This document shows, piece after piece, positions 41,339-49,630 of a DNA stretch of 64,000 nucleotides. Position 1 is the stretch's first letter; each line of letters begins with the position of its first letter. Location: positions 89,184-153,183 of the forward strand of contig DBMP01000024.1 of NCBI GenBank assembly GCA_002298145.1. Reading direction: 5' to 3'. Origin of the DNA: Spartobacteria bacterium UBA695 (lineage in GTDB: Bacteria > Verrucomicrobiota > Verrucomicrobiia > Chthoniobacterales > Chthoniobacteraceae). The position numbers and the translations under genes were made by a program. A model generated the notes under the pieces. It was not told where the DNA came from. It made no database searches and saw only the letters and a program-made list of their open reading frames with translations.

Positions 41339-42205
41339 TTAATAAATCGGCGCGCCGGAGGCTTGTGTCAACTCCCGGTAGTGGCCGCTGAGTTTTCCCG
41401 TGAGTGGGCCGGGTTTGCCGTCGCCGATGGGGCGTCCGTCGAGGTCCACCACGGGGATGATTTCGGCTGCTGTGCCGGTTAGGAAGAATTCGTCGGCGGT
41501 GTAGCAGTCGTAGCGGGTGAGCATGACTTCTTTCACTTCGATCCCGGCCTCTTGGGCCAGTTCGATGACGGTGTTGCGGGTGATGCCGCCGAGGGCTCCG
41601 GCGGAGATGGGCGGGGTGAAGAGGACGCCTTTTTTGATGAGAAAGACGTTGTCGCCGGTGGCTTCGGCCACGTAGCCCTGCTCGTTGAGCATGAGGCCTT
41701 CGCCTGCGTTGCCCGCTTCGATCTTGGCCAGGATGTTGTTAAGGTAGTTGAGGCTCTTGACAGCGGGGCTGAAGGCCGCCGGGGCGACGCGCCGGGTGGC
41801 GCAGGTGACGACTTTGAGGCCGTTGGTGTAGAGTTCCTCGGGGTAAAGCTTGATGCCGTCGGCGATGATGATGGTGGTGGGCCGGATACAGTTTTTCGGG
41901 TTCAGGCCGAGGTCGCCCACGCCGCGGGTGACGACGAGGCGGATGTAGCCGTCGCGGAGGTTGTTTTCGCGGCAGCTGGCGAGGGTGGCCTCGGTCATTT
42001 CGGCTTTGCTAAGCGGGATATCGAGCGCAATGGCCCGGGCGGAATCGTACAGGCGGTCGATGTGTTCTTCGAGGCGGAATACTCGGCCGTTGTAGAAGCG
42101 GATGCCTTCAAATATGCCGTCGCCGTAGAGAAGGCCGTGGTCGAAAACCGAGATTTTCGCGTCTTCTTTCGAATAAAACACTCCGTCGATGTAGATCTTG
42201 CTCAT
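41339..42205 (-). CDS. ilvE: Class IV PLP aminotransferase (branched-chain, IlvE-like)
   Basis: 288 residues from the ATG at 42205. Fold-type IV features: GDGIFEGIRFYNGRVFRLEE, PTTIIIADG, and the catalytic Lys in PAVKSLNYLNNI. A PLP-phosphate loop is seen in GITRNTVIELA and EFFLTGTAAEIIPV. The family includes branched-chain aminotransferases, D-amino-acid aminotransferases and ADC lyases. The FEGIRFYNG start and general length favour IlvE. It catalyses the last step of Val/Leu/Ile synthesis. It sits between the LolD-like gene and mcsA on the same strand. Confidence 0.9.
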   Translation of the reverse strand: MSKIYIDGVFYSKEDAKISVFDHGLLYGDGIFEGIRFYNGRVFRLEEHIDRLYDSARAIALDIPLSKAEMTEATLASCRENNLRDGYIRLVVTRGVGDLGLNPKNCIRPTTIIIADGIKLYPEELYTNGLKVVTCATRRVAPAAFSPAVKSLNYLNNILAKIEAGNAGEGLMLNEQGYVAEATGDNVFLIKKGVLFTPPISAGALGGITRNTVIELAQEAGIEVKEVMLTRYDCYTADEFFLTGTAAEIIPVVDLDGRPIGDGKPGPLTGKLSGHYRELTQASGAPIY

Positions 42206-42248
42206 AAATTCAACTTCTGTCTGTCGCAACTGCACCTCTTCGCGTGGT

Positions 42249-42947
42249 TTACAGGCGGGCCGGGGAGCTCGTTTGCTGGTTGATGAGACCATCCACGATT
42301 TCCACTTTGCGGTCGCCGCGTTCGGCCAGCCGGGCGTCGTGCGTTACAACCAGTAATGTTTTCTGGTTTTCCCTGACCAAGGCAAGCAGCAAATCGACGA
42401 TCGTTTCTCCAGTTTTCGAGTCGAGATTCCCTGTGGGTTCGTCGGCGAATAGGATGGTGGGGTCGTTGATGAGCGCCCGGGCGATGGCGACGCGCTGTTG
42501 TTCGCCGCCGGACATCTCGGCGGGAAGGTGGTTGCGACGTCCTCCCAGGCCGACGCGGTCGAGGGCGTTTTCGGCGGCTTGGCGGCTGGCGCATCCCCCG
42601 ATCATGGTGGGCAGCATGACGTTCTCCAGGGCGGTCAACTCGGGCAGGAGGAAGTAGCCCTGGAAGACGAAGCCCATGCGCTCGTTGCGCAGCCGGGCGG
42701 CCTGGCGCTCGCTGGTTTTGTAGAGGTCGTGCCCTTCGAAATTGACGCTCCCGGAGTCCGGACGCTCCAGACCGGCCAGGGTATAGAGCAGGGTGGTCTT
42801 GCCCGCGCCGGAGGCTCCGATGAGGAAAATCGACTCGCCCCGGCGCACGTTGAGGGAAATTCCCCGCAGTACGTCGATCTGCCGGGGGCCAATCTTGAAG
42901 GAACGGCGCAGGTCGCAGGCCGCAAGGTGGATGTCGGGATCTGTCAT
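42249..42947 (-). CDS. LolD-like ABC transporter ATP-binding protein
   Basis: 232 residues from the ATG at 42947. Walker A GASGAGKTTLLYTLA, Q-loop GFVFQGYFLLPELTALENVM, signature EMSGGEQQRVAIARA, Walker B ILFADEPTGNLDSKTGE and switch His VVTHDARLA. It belongs to the LolD/MacB/FtsE group. LolD works with LolC/E to extract lipoproteins from the inner membrane, but no permease gene adjoins it, so the partner is elsewhere or the function differs. It ends 43 bp before the ilvE-like start. Confidence 0.88.
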   Translation of the reverse strand: MTDPDIHLAACDLRRSFKIGPRQIDVLRGISLNVRRGESIFLIGASGAGKTTLLYTLAGLERPDSGSVNFEGHDLYKTSERQAARLRNERMGFVFQGYFLLPELTALENVMLPTMIGGCASRQAAENALDRVGLGGRRNHLPAEMSGGEQQRVAIARALINDPTILFADEPTGNLDSKTGETIVDLLLALVRENQKTLLVVTHDARLAERGDRKVEIVDGLINQQTSSPARL

Positions 42948-43039
42948 GGAATTTTGGAGAACGTTAGCGGGGTTTCCGCGGGTTGGCCAGAGATCAATTC
43001 GGTGGACAGAGGGGGGAAAAATTGCCTGGGGGGTACCTC

Positions 43040-43080
43040 GTGCCCGAGGGGGCTCGGGCACTCGACGGAGCCGCGGCGGT
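43040..43080. repeat. Hairpins between the LolD-like and flavoprotein genes
   Basis: GTGCCCGAG-GGGG-CTCGGGCAC (43040-43061) is a perfect 9-bp hairpin. A second, imperfect hairpin CCGCGGC...GCTGCGG follows. The gap 42948-43158 contains no gene. The hairpins sit downstream of the flavoprotein gene and may end its transcript, without a clear U-run. Confidence 0.5.
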
Positions 43081-43158
43081 TGAGCTGCGGCCTGGGGGGG
43101 GCTGCAAGAGTTGCCCTCAGAGGCTGGCTACAGGGGGGCTGGGGAGTGCGCCTGGCGC

Positions 43159-43737
43159 TTAGTGCCCCTTCAGGTTGGTGAGGAGCCAGGTGATGGTCTC
43201 GCCCAGGTCGGCCATGTTGCGGAGCGCTTCTTCGTCGCCCTCGACTTCGCCTTTCTCCCGGCCGACGCCGAAGTTCCAGTAGATGGAGCCCGGAACGATC
43301 ATCTGGTTCATCAAAAAGAGGTGGTTGATGGCGTCAAAGACGTTGTTGGCCCCGCCCCGGCGGTTGACGGCGACGGCGGCGCCGACTTTCCGCTTAAAGA
43401 GCCCGCCGTTGGCCAGGGCGACGTAGCCCGCCCGGTCGATGAGGGCTTTCATTTCGGCGGTGACGTTGGCGAAGTAGGTCGGCGAGCCGAGGATGATGGC
43501 GTCGGCGGCGAGCATTTTGGTGATGACTTCGTTGGCGATGTCGCTGTTGTTCGAACAGAGCCGGTTCTGTTTTTCCCGGCACTGGCCGCAGGCGACGCAG
43601 CCCCGGACGGGGTGGCCGCCGATTTGCACGAGTTCGGTCTCGATCCCGGCTTTGGCGATCGGTTCGAGGACGCGCTTGAGCAGGATCTCTGTGTTGCCGC
43701 CCTTGCGGGGGCTTCCGTTAATGGCGATGGCTTTCAT
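43159..43737 (-). CDS. Iron-sulfur flavoprotein / NAD(P)H-dependent FMN reductase family
   Basis: 192 residues. FMN-binding flavodoxin-like start MKAIAINGSPRKGGNTEILL and the loop GSPTYFANVTAEMKALIDR. Between strands 2 and 3 is the compact Cys set GCVACGQCREKQNRLC, the arrangement that binds a 4Fe-4S cluster in Isf proteins. It likely passes electrons between a reduced donor and an acceptor such as ferredoxin or oxygen species. It follows the thiamine operon at 49 bp on the same strand. The physiological partner is unknown. Confidence 0.88.
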   Translation of the reverse strand: MKAIAINGSPRKGGNTEILLKRVLEPIAKAGIETELVQIGGHPVRGCVACGQCREKQNRLCSNNSDIANEVITKMLAADAIILGSPTYFANVTAEMKALIDRAGYVALANGGLFKRKVGAAVAVNRRGGANNVFDAINHLFLMNQMIVPGSIYWNFGVGREKGEVEGDEEALRNMADLGETITWLLTNLKGH

Positions 43738-43785
43738 GTGTGTTGCTTTGAGGTTAGCAACCCGTGCAAGGGGGGGCTTTTTTTC

Positions 43786-44430
43786 CTACTTGGCGCAGAC
43801 GTGCTCCAGGACGACGGAGGCCATGAGCCCGGCGCAGACGGAGACGCGGGGGGCGCAAGGCGGGTTCTCGGGGCCGACGTTGGTGACGCCGTCGCCGACG
43901 ATGTAGGCATGTTCTTTGAGCTTCCGGATGACGATGGGCGGGCTGTTGGGAATCCCGGCCATGCCGCTGCCCATGACGATGAATTTCTTGCCGCCGAGGA
44001 AGTGCTCCAGGAAGAGGCGCTTGGCTTCGGGCCGGTCGAAGGCTTCGAAGACGTAGTCGGCCTCCTGGAAGTAGCAGCCGATGTTCTCTTCGGTGATCCG
44101 CACCTGGTGGGTGGTGATTTCCACGGCCGGGTTGATGGCCCGCAGGCGCTTGGCCAGCGAGTCCACCTTGGGCAGGCCCACTTCGTCGAGGAAGTAGTAC
44201 TGGCGGTTGAGGTTCTTGGCCTCCAGCACGTCGAAATCAATGATTTCCAAATGCTTGAAGCCGCTCCTAACCAGGGCGACGGCGATATTGGAGCCCAGCC
44301 CGCCCGCTCCGGCGATGCCGATGCGGGTTGAGCGGATGTGCTGCCACTGGTGGGGCTTGTAGTAGGCCTTTACGGCGGCCTCGAAGGGGTTGGCGTCAGA
44401 GTCGGCGCCAGTCGGTGAATACTGGGTCAT
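43786..44430 (-). CDS. thiF: ThiF, ThiS adenylyltransferase
   Basis: 214 residues. E1-like fold with the ATP-binding glycine loop RIGIAGAGGLGSNIAVALV (residues 36-54) and IIDFDVLEAKNLNRQYYF. It activates the C-terminal Gly of ThiS by adenylation. The Cys set in ENPPCAPRVSVCAG near the C-terminus may hold zinc or form the sulfur link. The shorter form lacks the extra C-terminal part of some MoeB proteins. The start overlaps the thiH end by 35 bp. Last gene of the operon. Confidence 0.92.
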   Translation of the reverse strand: MTQYSPTGADSDANPFEAAVKAYYKPHQWQHIRSTRIGIAGAGGLGSNIAVALVRSGFKHLEIIDFDVLEAKNLNRQYYFLDEVGLPKVDSLAKRLRAINPAVEITTHQVRITEENIGCYFQEADYVFEAFDRPEAKRLFLEHFLGGKKFIVMGSGMAGIPNSPPIVIRKLKEHAYIVGDGVTNVGPENPPCAPRVSVCAGLMASVVLEHVCAK

Positions 44431-45379
44431 AGCCTTTGGTGATGAGCATTTTTTTGACTTCCGCCAGGGAGCGCTCGTCGCTCGGGGCGAACTGGCCGTC
44501 GTGATCGACACGGGGCCTGGCGTAACCGCCGACGGTGGTGGCCGATGCGGCGGAGATTTGCGTGACCATGATCGGGAGGACGTTGTCGCGGAAGCGGGCG
44601 TTCTCCCGGGTGGAAAGGGTGATGCATACCCGGGGAAAGAGGATGCGGGCGATGCACATGATGCGCACGAGGACTTCGTCGCTGATGGGCTTGGGCTTCA
44701 CGAGCGCGCCCTCGATGGGCAGCAGGCGCGGGAAGGAAATGGCGATGTCGGTGCCGGGGAAGCGGTTCTCGACGTCGGCGACGTGGGCGAAAAGCGCCTC
44801 CACTTCGGGCCGCCAGTCGTTGAGCCCCAGGAGGGCCCCAAAGCCGACCCGGCGAATCCCGGCCTCGGCGGCGCGGTAGGGGGTGCCCAGCCGGTAGCGG
44901 TAATCGTGCTTGCGCCCCTTGGGGTGCAGCGACGGGTAGAGGGCTTCGTCGTAGGTTTCCTGGAAGCAGGTCATGCCATCTACCCCGGCGGCGACGAGCT
45001 GCCGGTAGTCGTCGGTGTCCATGGGCTGGACCTCGACGGCGATGTTGGGAAAGTACTTTTTCGCGATTTCGACGGCCTCGATCAGGTAGGAAAGGGGGCT
45101 TTTAATGTGCGATTCGCCGGTGAGCAGCAGCACGTTCTGGATGCCGGTGGCGGCGAGGGCTTTGCACTCGGCGTCGATCTGCTCCGGGGTGAGCTTTTCG
45201 CGTTTGATGTGCATGCGGCTGCTGAATCCACAGTAGACGCACGCGTTTTCGCAGAAGTTGGAGATATAGAGCGGCGCAAACAGGCTGATGGCCCGTCCCC
45301 AGTACTGCCGCGTAATCCGTTGTGCCTCCTGGGCGAGATCCTCCGTGTCGCGCTGAAAGAGCGCGTCGAGTTTACTCAT
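44396..45379 (-). CDS. thiH: ThiH, 2-iminoacetate synthase (radical SAM)
   Basis: 327 residues. Radical SAM Cys motif FCENACVYCGFSS with Cys 43, 47 and 50. It splits tyrosine to give dehydroglycine for thiazole synthesis, the oxygen-independent route. Segments NVLLLTGESHIKSPLSYLIE, TCFQETYDEALYPSLHP and RVGFGALLGLNDWR are typical of ThiH. ThiO would be the oxygen-dependent alternative; ThiH here suits anaerobic or microaerobic growth. It overlaps thiG by 8 bp and thiF by 35 bp. Confidence 0.95.
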   Translation of the reverse strand: MSKLDALFQRDTEDLAQEAQRITRQYWGRAISLFAPLYISNFCENACVYCGFSSRMHIKREKLTPEQIDAECKALAATGIQNVLLLTGESHIKSPLSYLIEAVEIAKKYFPNIAVEVQPMDTDDYRQLVAAGVDGMTCFQETYDEALYPSLHPKGRKHDYRYRLGTPYRAAEAGIRRVGFGALLGLNDWRPEVEALFAHVADVENRFPGTDIAISFPRLLPIEGALVKPKPISDEVLVRIMCIARILFPRVCITLSTRENARFRDNVLPIMVTQISAASATTVGGYARPRVDHDGQFAPSDERSLAEVKKMLITKGYDPVFTDWRRL

Positions 45380-46142
45380 GGAGGAACCCCGTTAGAGGCG
45401 AAGAGGCCCGCGCGATGGCGGATTGGTCACCCGCTCCGGCTTCCCAGGCCAGGCGGCCTGCGGCGACGGCCTGGGCGAAGGCCTCGGCCATCAGGGCCGG
45501 GTGCTCCGCTGAGGCGACGGCGGTATTGACGAGGACGGCATCCGCGCCGATCTCCATGGCTTCCGCGGCATGGGAGGGGCGGCCGATGCCCGCGTCGACG
45601 ATGATGGGGACTTCGTGAATCTCGTTGATGAGCACTTCAATAAGAGTGCGGGTGCGCAGGCCCTGATTGCTGCCGATGAGCGAGCCGAGCGGCATGACGG
45701 CGGCGGCTCCGGCTTTGACGAGGTCGCGGGCCACGTAGAGATCGGGGCTGACGTAGGGGAGCACCACGAAGCCTTCGGCGGCGAGGATCTCGGTCGCTTT
45801 GATCGTTTCCTGATTGTCGGGCAGCAGGTACTTGCTATCCGTCATGATCTCAATTTTGACCCAGTTGCCGAGCCCGGTTTCGCGGCTCATGCGGGCGATT
45901 CGGACGGCCTCTTTGGCGTTGCGGGCGCCGGAGGTGTTGGCCAAAAGCGTGACGCCCTCGGGAATGTACGAGACGATGTTGTCCTCGTTTTTCTCGATGT
46001 CGATGCGGCGCAGGGCGACGGTCACCACGTCCGTTTTCGAACGCTGGATGACTTCCTGCAACTCTTGTTTGCTTTTGAATTTCCCAGTCCCAAGCAAGAA
46101 ACGGCTGGAGAGGCTGACGCCTCCGATCACTAATTCACTCAT
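45372..46142 (-). CDS. thiG: ThiG, thiazole synthase
   Basis: 256 residues from the ATG at 46142. Family marks are FLLGTGKFKSKQELQEVIQ, VALRRIDIEKNEDNI, and the Schiff-base Lys in WVKIEIMTDSKYLLPD. The C-terminal phosphate loop is GSLIGSNQGLRTRTLIEVL with PIIVDAGIGRPSHAAEAMEI. It condenses DXP, dehydroglycine and ThiS thiocarboxylate into the thiazole phosphate. It lies 7 bp after thiS and overlaps thiH by 8 bp. Confidence 0.96.
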   Translation of the reverse strand: MSELVIGGVSLSSRFLLGTGKFKSKQELQEVIQRSKTDVVTVALRRIDIEKNEDNIVSYIPEGVTLLANTSGARNAKEAVRIARMSRETGLGNWVKIEIMTDSKYLLPDNQETIKATEILAAEGFVVLPYVSPDLYVARDLVKAGAAAVMPLGSLIGSNQGLRTRTLIEVLINEIHEVPIIVDAGIGRPSHAAEAMEIGADAVLVNTAVASAEHPALMAEAFAQAVAAGRLAWEAGAGDQSAIARASSPLTGFLHE

Positions 46143-46149
46143 GGTAGTC

Positions 46150-46347
46150 CTAACCGCCGCCGACGAACGCGACGACCTCGATCTGGTCGCCTGCATTGAG
46201 CGGAGTCGTGGCCCAGGCCGTTTTTTTGGCCAGGTTGCCATTCTGCTCAATGACAATGGTCTCCGGGCTTAAGTGGTAGGCTTCCACCAGCTCTGCGAGC
46301 GTTCCGGCAGTGGTATCCACTGATTTTCCATTAAGACTGATATTCAT
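46150..46347 (-). CDS. thiS: ThiS, sulfur carrier protein
   Basis: 65 residues: MNISLNGKSVDTTAGTLAEL, then VEAYHLSPETIVIEQNGNLA, ending QIEVVAFVGGG. It has the ubiquitin-like fold and the C-terminal Gly-Gly that ThiF adenylates and that carries sulfur as thiocarboxylate. Here three Gly end the protein, one more than usual, so the functional tail needs care. It overlaps the end of thiE by 17 bp and is 7 bp before thiG. Confidence 0.92.
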   Translation of the reverse strand: MNISLNGKSVDTTAGTLAELVEAYHLSPETIVIEQNGNLAKKTAWATTPLNAGDQIEVVAFVGGG

Positions 46348-46984
46348 GTCGAGACACCTTTTGTAAAAATAAAGGAGCCAGCTTCGCCGCGCGTACGATG
46401 CCGACGGTACGGGCCCCGGATTGGATGACGCCATCGATGTTCGTTTCGTCGATTCCTCCAATGGCTACGAAAGGGAGCGGGATGTTTTCGGCGACTTCGC
46501 GCACGTACTCGAGCCCGACGGCGGGGCGGCCCGGCTTGGTGGGGGTGGGGTAGACGGGCCCGGCGGAGATGTAATCCGCGCCTTCGCTGAGCGCCTGGCG
46601 GGCTTGCGTGAGGTTGTGGGTCGTTTTGCCCAGGACGAGGTGCTCTCCCAGGGTTTTGCGCGTTTCCACGGTGTCGGTGTCCTGGCCGATGTGGACGCCG
46701 TCGGCGCCGATTTCGCGGGCCAGCTCGGCGTAGTCATCAAGGAGAAAGAGCGCGCTGCCGCGCCGGGGGTGGGCCTGGATTTGGGCCGCCTTGGAGCGGA
46801 TCTCATCGGCGCTTCCCTTTTTGTCGCGCAGCTGGATAATCGTCACCCCGTCCTCAAGGGCGCGGGTCAGTACGTCCGGATCATCCGAAATCACATAAAG
46901 CGCTCCGGCGAAAAAGGCGGCTACGTCTGGTTTGGTGCGGCTCACGGGGTAAATCCTAGAATCTTGATCTAGATTATCAAGCAT
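46331..46984 (-). CDS. thiE: ThiE, thiamine phosphate synthase
   Basis: 217 residues. TIM-barrel enzyme joining the pyrimidine and thiazole moieties into thiamine phosphate. Visible motifs are ALYVISDD, VTIIQLRDKKGSADE, GADGVHIGQDTD, YISAGPVYPTPTKP and FVAIGGIDETNI. The first about 25 residues precede the usual start of the barrel, so a later start is possible. It is the first gene of the thiE-thiS-thiG-thiH-thiF operon. Only 89 bp separate it from the divergent deacetylase; no THI-box riboswitch is seen there. Confidence 0.93.
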   Translation of the reverse strand: MLDNLDQDSRIYPVSRTKPDVAAFFAGALYVISDDPDVLTRALEDGVTIIQLRDKKGSADEIRSKAAQIQAHPRRGSALFLLDDYAELAREIGADGVHIGQDTDTVETRKTLGEHLVLGKTTHNLTQARQALSEGADYISAGPVYPTPTKPGRPAVGLEYVREVAENIPLPFVAIGGIDETNIDGVIQSGARTVGIVRAAKLAPLFLQKVSRHEYQS

Positions 46985-47073
46985 TGATTATTTTTTCATC
47001 GCCGCACTTTTTTAAACCGTTGCTGATTTCTGATTTGCGAACGGGCAAAATACTGTAAGTTCGGTGCACACCC

Positions 47074-48333
47074 ATGAAATTCCGCTTCACTCTCGCCTGC
47101 CTGGCTGCCGCAGCCATGGTTTTTTCCTATACCGGCTGCGATAAAGTCCAAAAAATTCTTCACCGCGCTCCCAAGGAGCCAGTTGTTGCCGCCGAGACGG
47201 CCACGCCGACCCCCGCGACGCCTACGCCGAAACCGGCGACGCCCACTCCCACTCCCAAGATTACGGCCAACCATGATGCGAGCGTGATTGTGCTCTGCTA
47301 CCACCGTTTTGAGGACATTAAGAGCGCCATGTCCACGAAGCCGGAGGATTTCGATAAGGAGATGCAGGCGATTAAGGATAGCGGGTTCACGGTGATTTCC
47401 ATGCAAGACTTCCTGGCCTGGCGGCGCGATGAGAAGCCGATCCCGGCCAAGAGCGCGCTCATTACGATCGACGACGGCTATGTTTCCGCTTACGAGAACG
47501 CTTGGCCGATTCTTAAGAAATACGGCTACCCGTTCACGATGTTCGTCTATATCCAGTATGTGAACTCGGGCGGTAAGTCGGTGAGCTGGGATCAGCTCGC
47601 GGAACTGCGCGACGCGGGGGTTGAGATCGGCTGCCACAGCTTTACGCATCAGAATTTAAAAGGCCGCACTCCGAAGGCCGTGGCCGACCAGCAGAAGCTT
47701 GGCGGGCTTGATCAATGGCTGAAACGCGAGGTCGCCGACTCCAAGAAGGTGATCGAGGACCGCCTTGGCATCAAGGTGAGTGTGTTCGCTTACCCGGAAG
47801 GCGCTTACAATGAAAAGGCGCGCGAGGCGGTGCGGCAGGCTGGGTACGAGGCGGCGTTTGTGACTTACGGACAGCGGAATACGTTCAGCGCCCCGGCGGC
47901 GGATTTGATCGGACGCTATGCGATCGAGCAGGGCAAGCCCAAGACGTTTAACGACGCGCTGGCGATGATCGGCGGCGGGATGGGCCCGGTGGGATCGGCT
48001 GTGATGGCGGCTCCGGCGATGGCCTCGGCTCCGGCGACCCCGGCTTTGCCGACGGTTCCCTCGGAAGGGGCGACGGTTTCTGATGCGAAGCCGAAGATTA
48101 GCGCGGTGCTGACGAGTCTCGGAGCGTTGGAGCCCGAGAGCGTGCAGATGCGCATCAGCGGGTTTGGGCTTGTTCCGGCGAAGTATGATGCGGCCTCGCA
48201 GACGATTTCCTTCCAGCCGACCACGCAGCCGCTGCGCGATAAGGATTACACAGTGATCGTGTCGGGTAAGGTGAACGGCAAGCGTGCCGAAGCCCGGTGG
48301 AGCTTCAAGTTTGACCCGGCGGCAAAGAAGTAG
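47074..48333 (+). CDS. Polysaccharide deacetylase lipoprotein (NodB domain), paralogue 2
   Basis: 419 residues. Lipobox SYTGC (Cys near residue 24), then a Thr/Pro-rich linker (TPTPATPTPKPATPTPTP). NodB domain about 65-270: VIVLCYHRFED, ALITIDDGYVSAYENAWPIL, VEIGCHSFTHQNL, and AYPEGAYNEKAREAVRQAGY. The C-terminal Ig-like domain (about 320-410) has VQMRISGFGLVPAKYDAASQ and YTVIVSGKVNGKRAEARWSF. It is the same plan as the protein at 31987, with clear similarity over the full length, so the two are paralogues. Expected to act on an envelope or matrix polysaccharide. Confidence 0.88.
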   Translation: MKFRFTLACLAAAAMVFSYTGCDKVQKILHRAPKEPVVAAETATPTPATPTPKPATPTPTPKITANHDASVIVLCYHRFEDIKSAMSTKPEDFDKEMQAIKDSGFTVISMQDFLAWRRDEKPIPAKSALITIDDGYVSAYENAWPILKKYGYPFTMFVYIQYVNSGGKSVSWDQLAELRDAGVEIGCHSFTHQNLKGRTPKAVADQQKLGGLDQWLKREVADSKKVIEDRLGIKVSVFAYPEGAYNEKAREAVRQAGYEAAFVTYGQRNTFSAPAADLIGRYAIEQGKPKTFNDALAMIGGGMGPVGSAVMAAPAMASAPATPALPTVPSEGATVSDAKPKISAVLTSLGALEPESVQMRISGFGLVPAKYDAASQTISFQPTTQPLRDKDYTVIVSGKVNGKRAEARWSFKFDPAAKK

Positions 48334-48363
48334 GCAGAAGGGAAACGGAAGTTTCCAGAAGGG

Positions 48364-48747
48364 ATGCAAGGGGCAAGCCCCTTGCCGGGGACTGGGGCAG
48401 CGCCCCAGCATCCAAACCCATTCTGCAATGGCGGGCTCAAAAAAACCGTGGCGTTTTTACAAGGCCCTATCGCCCGCCTTGCACGCGCTGGAGAGCGAAG
48501 CGACTCCGCCAAGCGCCTTGGGCGCTTATCCTCTTGCTCGCCCCGAGCCCCGAAAAATCGCTGCGCTCTTTTCGGGGCGGCAAGGCGGGCATTCGTGGAA
48601 TGAAATCGCGGGTTTATTCAAAACGCCGCTTTGAAAAGGTGGGTAAAAGCCCGCCTTGCCGGAAAAGGCAGATGGGAGGCTCTGCCTCCCAAACCCTCCG
48701 GCAGGAGGCATTGCCTCCTGCACCTCATCCCGGAAACTTCGTTTCCG
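48364..48747. repeat. Hairpin-rich intergenic array
   Basis: The gap 48334-48724 holds no supportable gene but is packed with short perfect hairpins: CAAGGGGC-AA-GCCCCTTG (48367-48384), CTGGGGC-AGC-GCCCCAG (48392-48408), CCCCGAAAA...TTTTCGGGG (48548-48577), GGGAGGC-TCT-GCCTCCC (48674-48690), GCAGGAGGC-ATT-GCCTCCTGC (48701-48721) and CGGAAAC-TTC-GTTTCCG (48731-48747). A 12-base inverted repeat, GGCAAGGCGGGC (48579-48590) with GCCCGCCTTGCC (48649-48660), encloses part of it. The last hairpins run into the 3' end of ispE. Confidence 0.75.
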
Positions 48748-49561
48748 TTTGGCAGAGGCAGGTCCAGACGTCGCCGAACTCCTCTTTTACCCGCGCTTGG
48801 AGGGCCGGGCCGCCGGTTTCCTCGCGCAGTACGGCGAAGCTGGTGGACCCCGATCCGGACATAAGTGCTCCGGCGGTTTCCGGCTGGCGCAGGAGCCAGC
48901 GTTTCAGGGTGGGCAGGAAGAGGTGTTTCTCAAACACGGGCCGCTCCAGGTCGTTAACGAGGGTTCCCCACGAAAAGCTCTGCGGGCCGTAGGGGACTTC
49001 GGGGATTTCCCGGGAGTCTTTCCATCGGCTATACGCCCAGGGGGTCGGTACGCCAAAAGCGGGTTTAATCAAAAGCAGCGGAATTTTTTGCGAAAACACA
49101 ACCGGTTCGACGATTTCCCCCCGGCCCCGGCAAAACGCGGCTCCTCCGGCGAGGAAAAACGGGACGTCCGAGCCGAGTTCCGCCGCCAGGGCGTGGATCG
49201 TTTCGGGCGAAAGCGGGGCGGCGAAAAGTTCGTTGAGGGCCAGCAGTGTGTTGGCGGCATCTGAACTGCCGCCGCCGAGGCCCGCGCCGTGGGGAATGGC
49301 TTTCTCCAGGTGAATGTGGATGGAGGGGGCCGCCTTGAGCGTTTCGAAAAACCGGCGGGCAGCCCGGACCACGAGGTTCGAGTCGTCACACGGCAGCGAG
49401 GGGTCGCTGCACGCAAAGGTCAGGCCGGGGGCTTTCTCCAGGCTCAGCGTATCGGCCAGGGTGAGGGGGACCATCAGCGATTCGAGTTCGTGAAACCCAT
49501 CGGGGCGCTTCCCCTTGATGGCGAGCGAGAGGTTGATTTTGGCCGGTGCTTTGCGTTGCAT
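48725..49561 (-). CDS. ispE: IspE, 4-diphosphocytidyl-methylerythritol kinase
   Basis: 278 residues from the ATG at 49561. GHMP kinase of the non-mevalonate isoprenoid route: KAPAKINLSLAIKGKRPDGF at the N-terminus, the ATP-binding PHGAGLGGGSSDAANTL, and the C-terminal ALMSGSGSTSFAVL. It phosphorylates CDP-methylerythritol. The stop and the C-terminal residues (ETKFPG) lie in a hairpin of the intergenic array, so the end may have been changed by the repeat. It is divergent from the ankyrin/transpeptidase gene. Confidence 0.95.
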   Translation of the reverse strand: MQRKAPAKINLSLAIKGKRPDGFHELESLMVPLTLADTLSLEKAPGLTFACSDPSLPCDDSNLVVRAARRFFETLKAAPSIHIHLEKAIPHGAGLGGGSSDAANTLLALNELFAAPLSPETIHALAAELGSDVPFFLAGGAAFCRGRGEIVEPVVFSQKIPLLLIKPAFGVPTPWAYSRWKDSREIPEVPYGPQSFSWGTLVNDLERPVFEKHLFLPTLKRWLLRQPETAGALMSGSGSTSFAVLREETGGPALQARVKEEFGDVWTCLCQTETKFPG

Positions 49562-49630
49562 GAGAGGGTCAAAAGCGTAGCAGGCCGAGGGCTTCCCGTC
49601 CATTTTTTGCTCAGGTCCCGAAACCTCGGC

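Noticed and set aside
46985..47073. Possible TPP riboswitch before thiE
   Set aside because: Only 89 bp are available and I find no conserved THI-box sequence pattern on the minus strand.
48364..48660. Short reading frames in the hairpin array
   Set aside because: Their products are low-complexity with no domain signal, overlap hairpins, and lack a ribosome-binding site.
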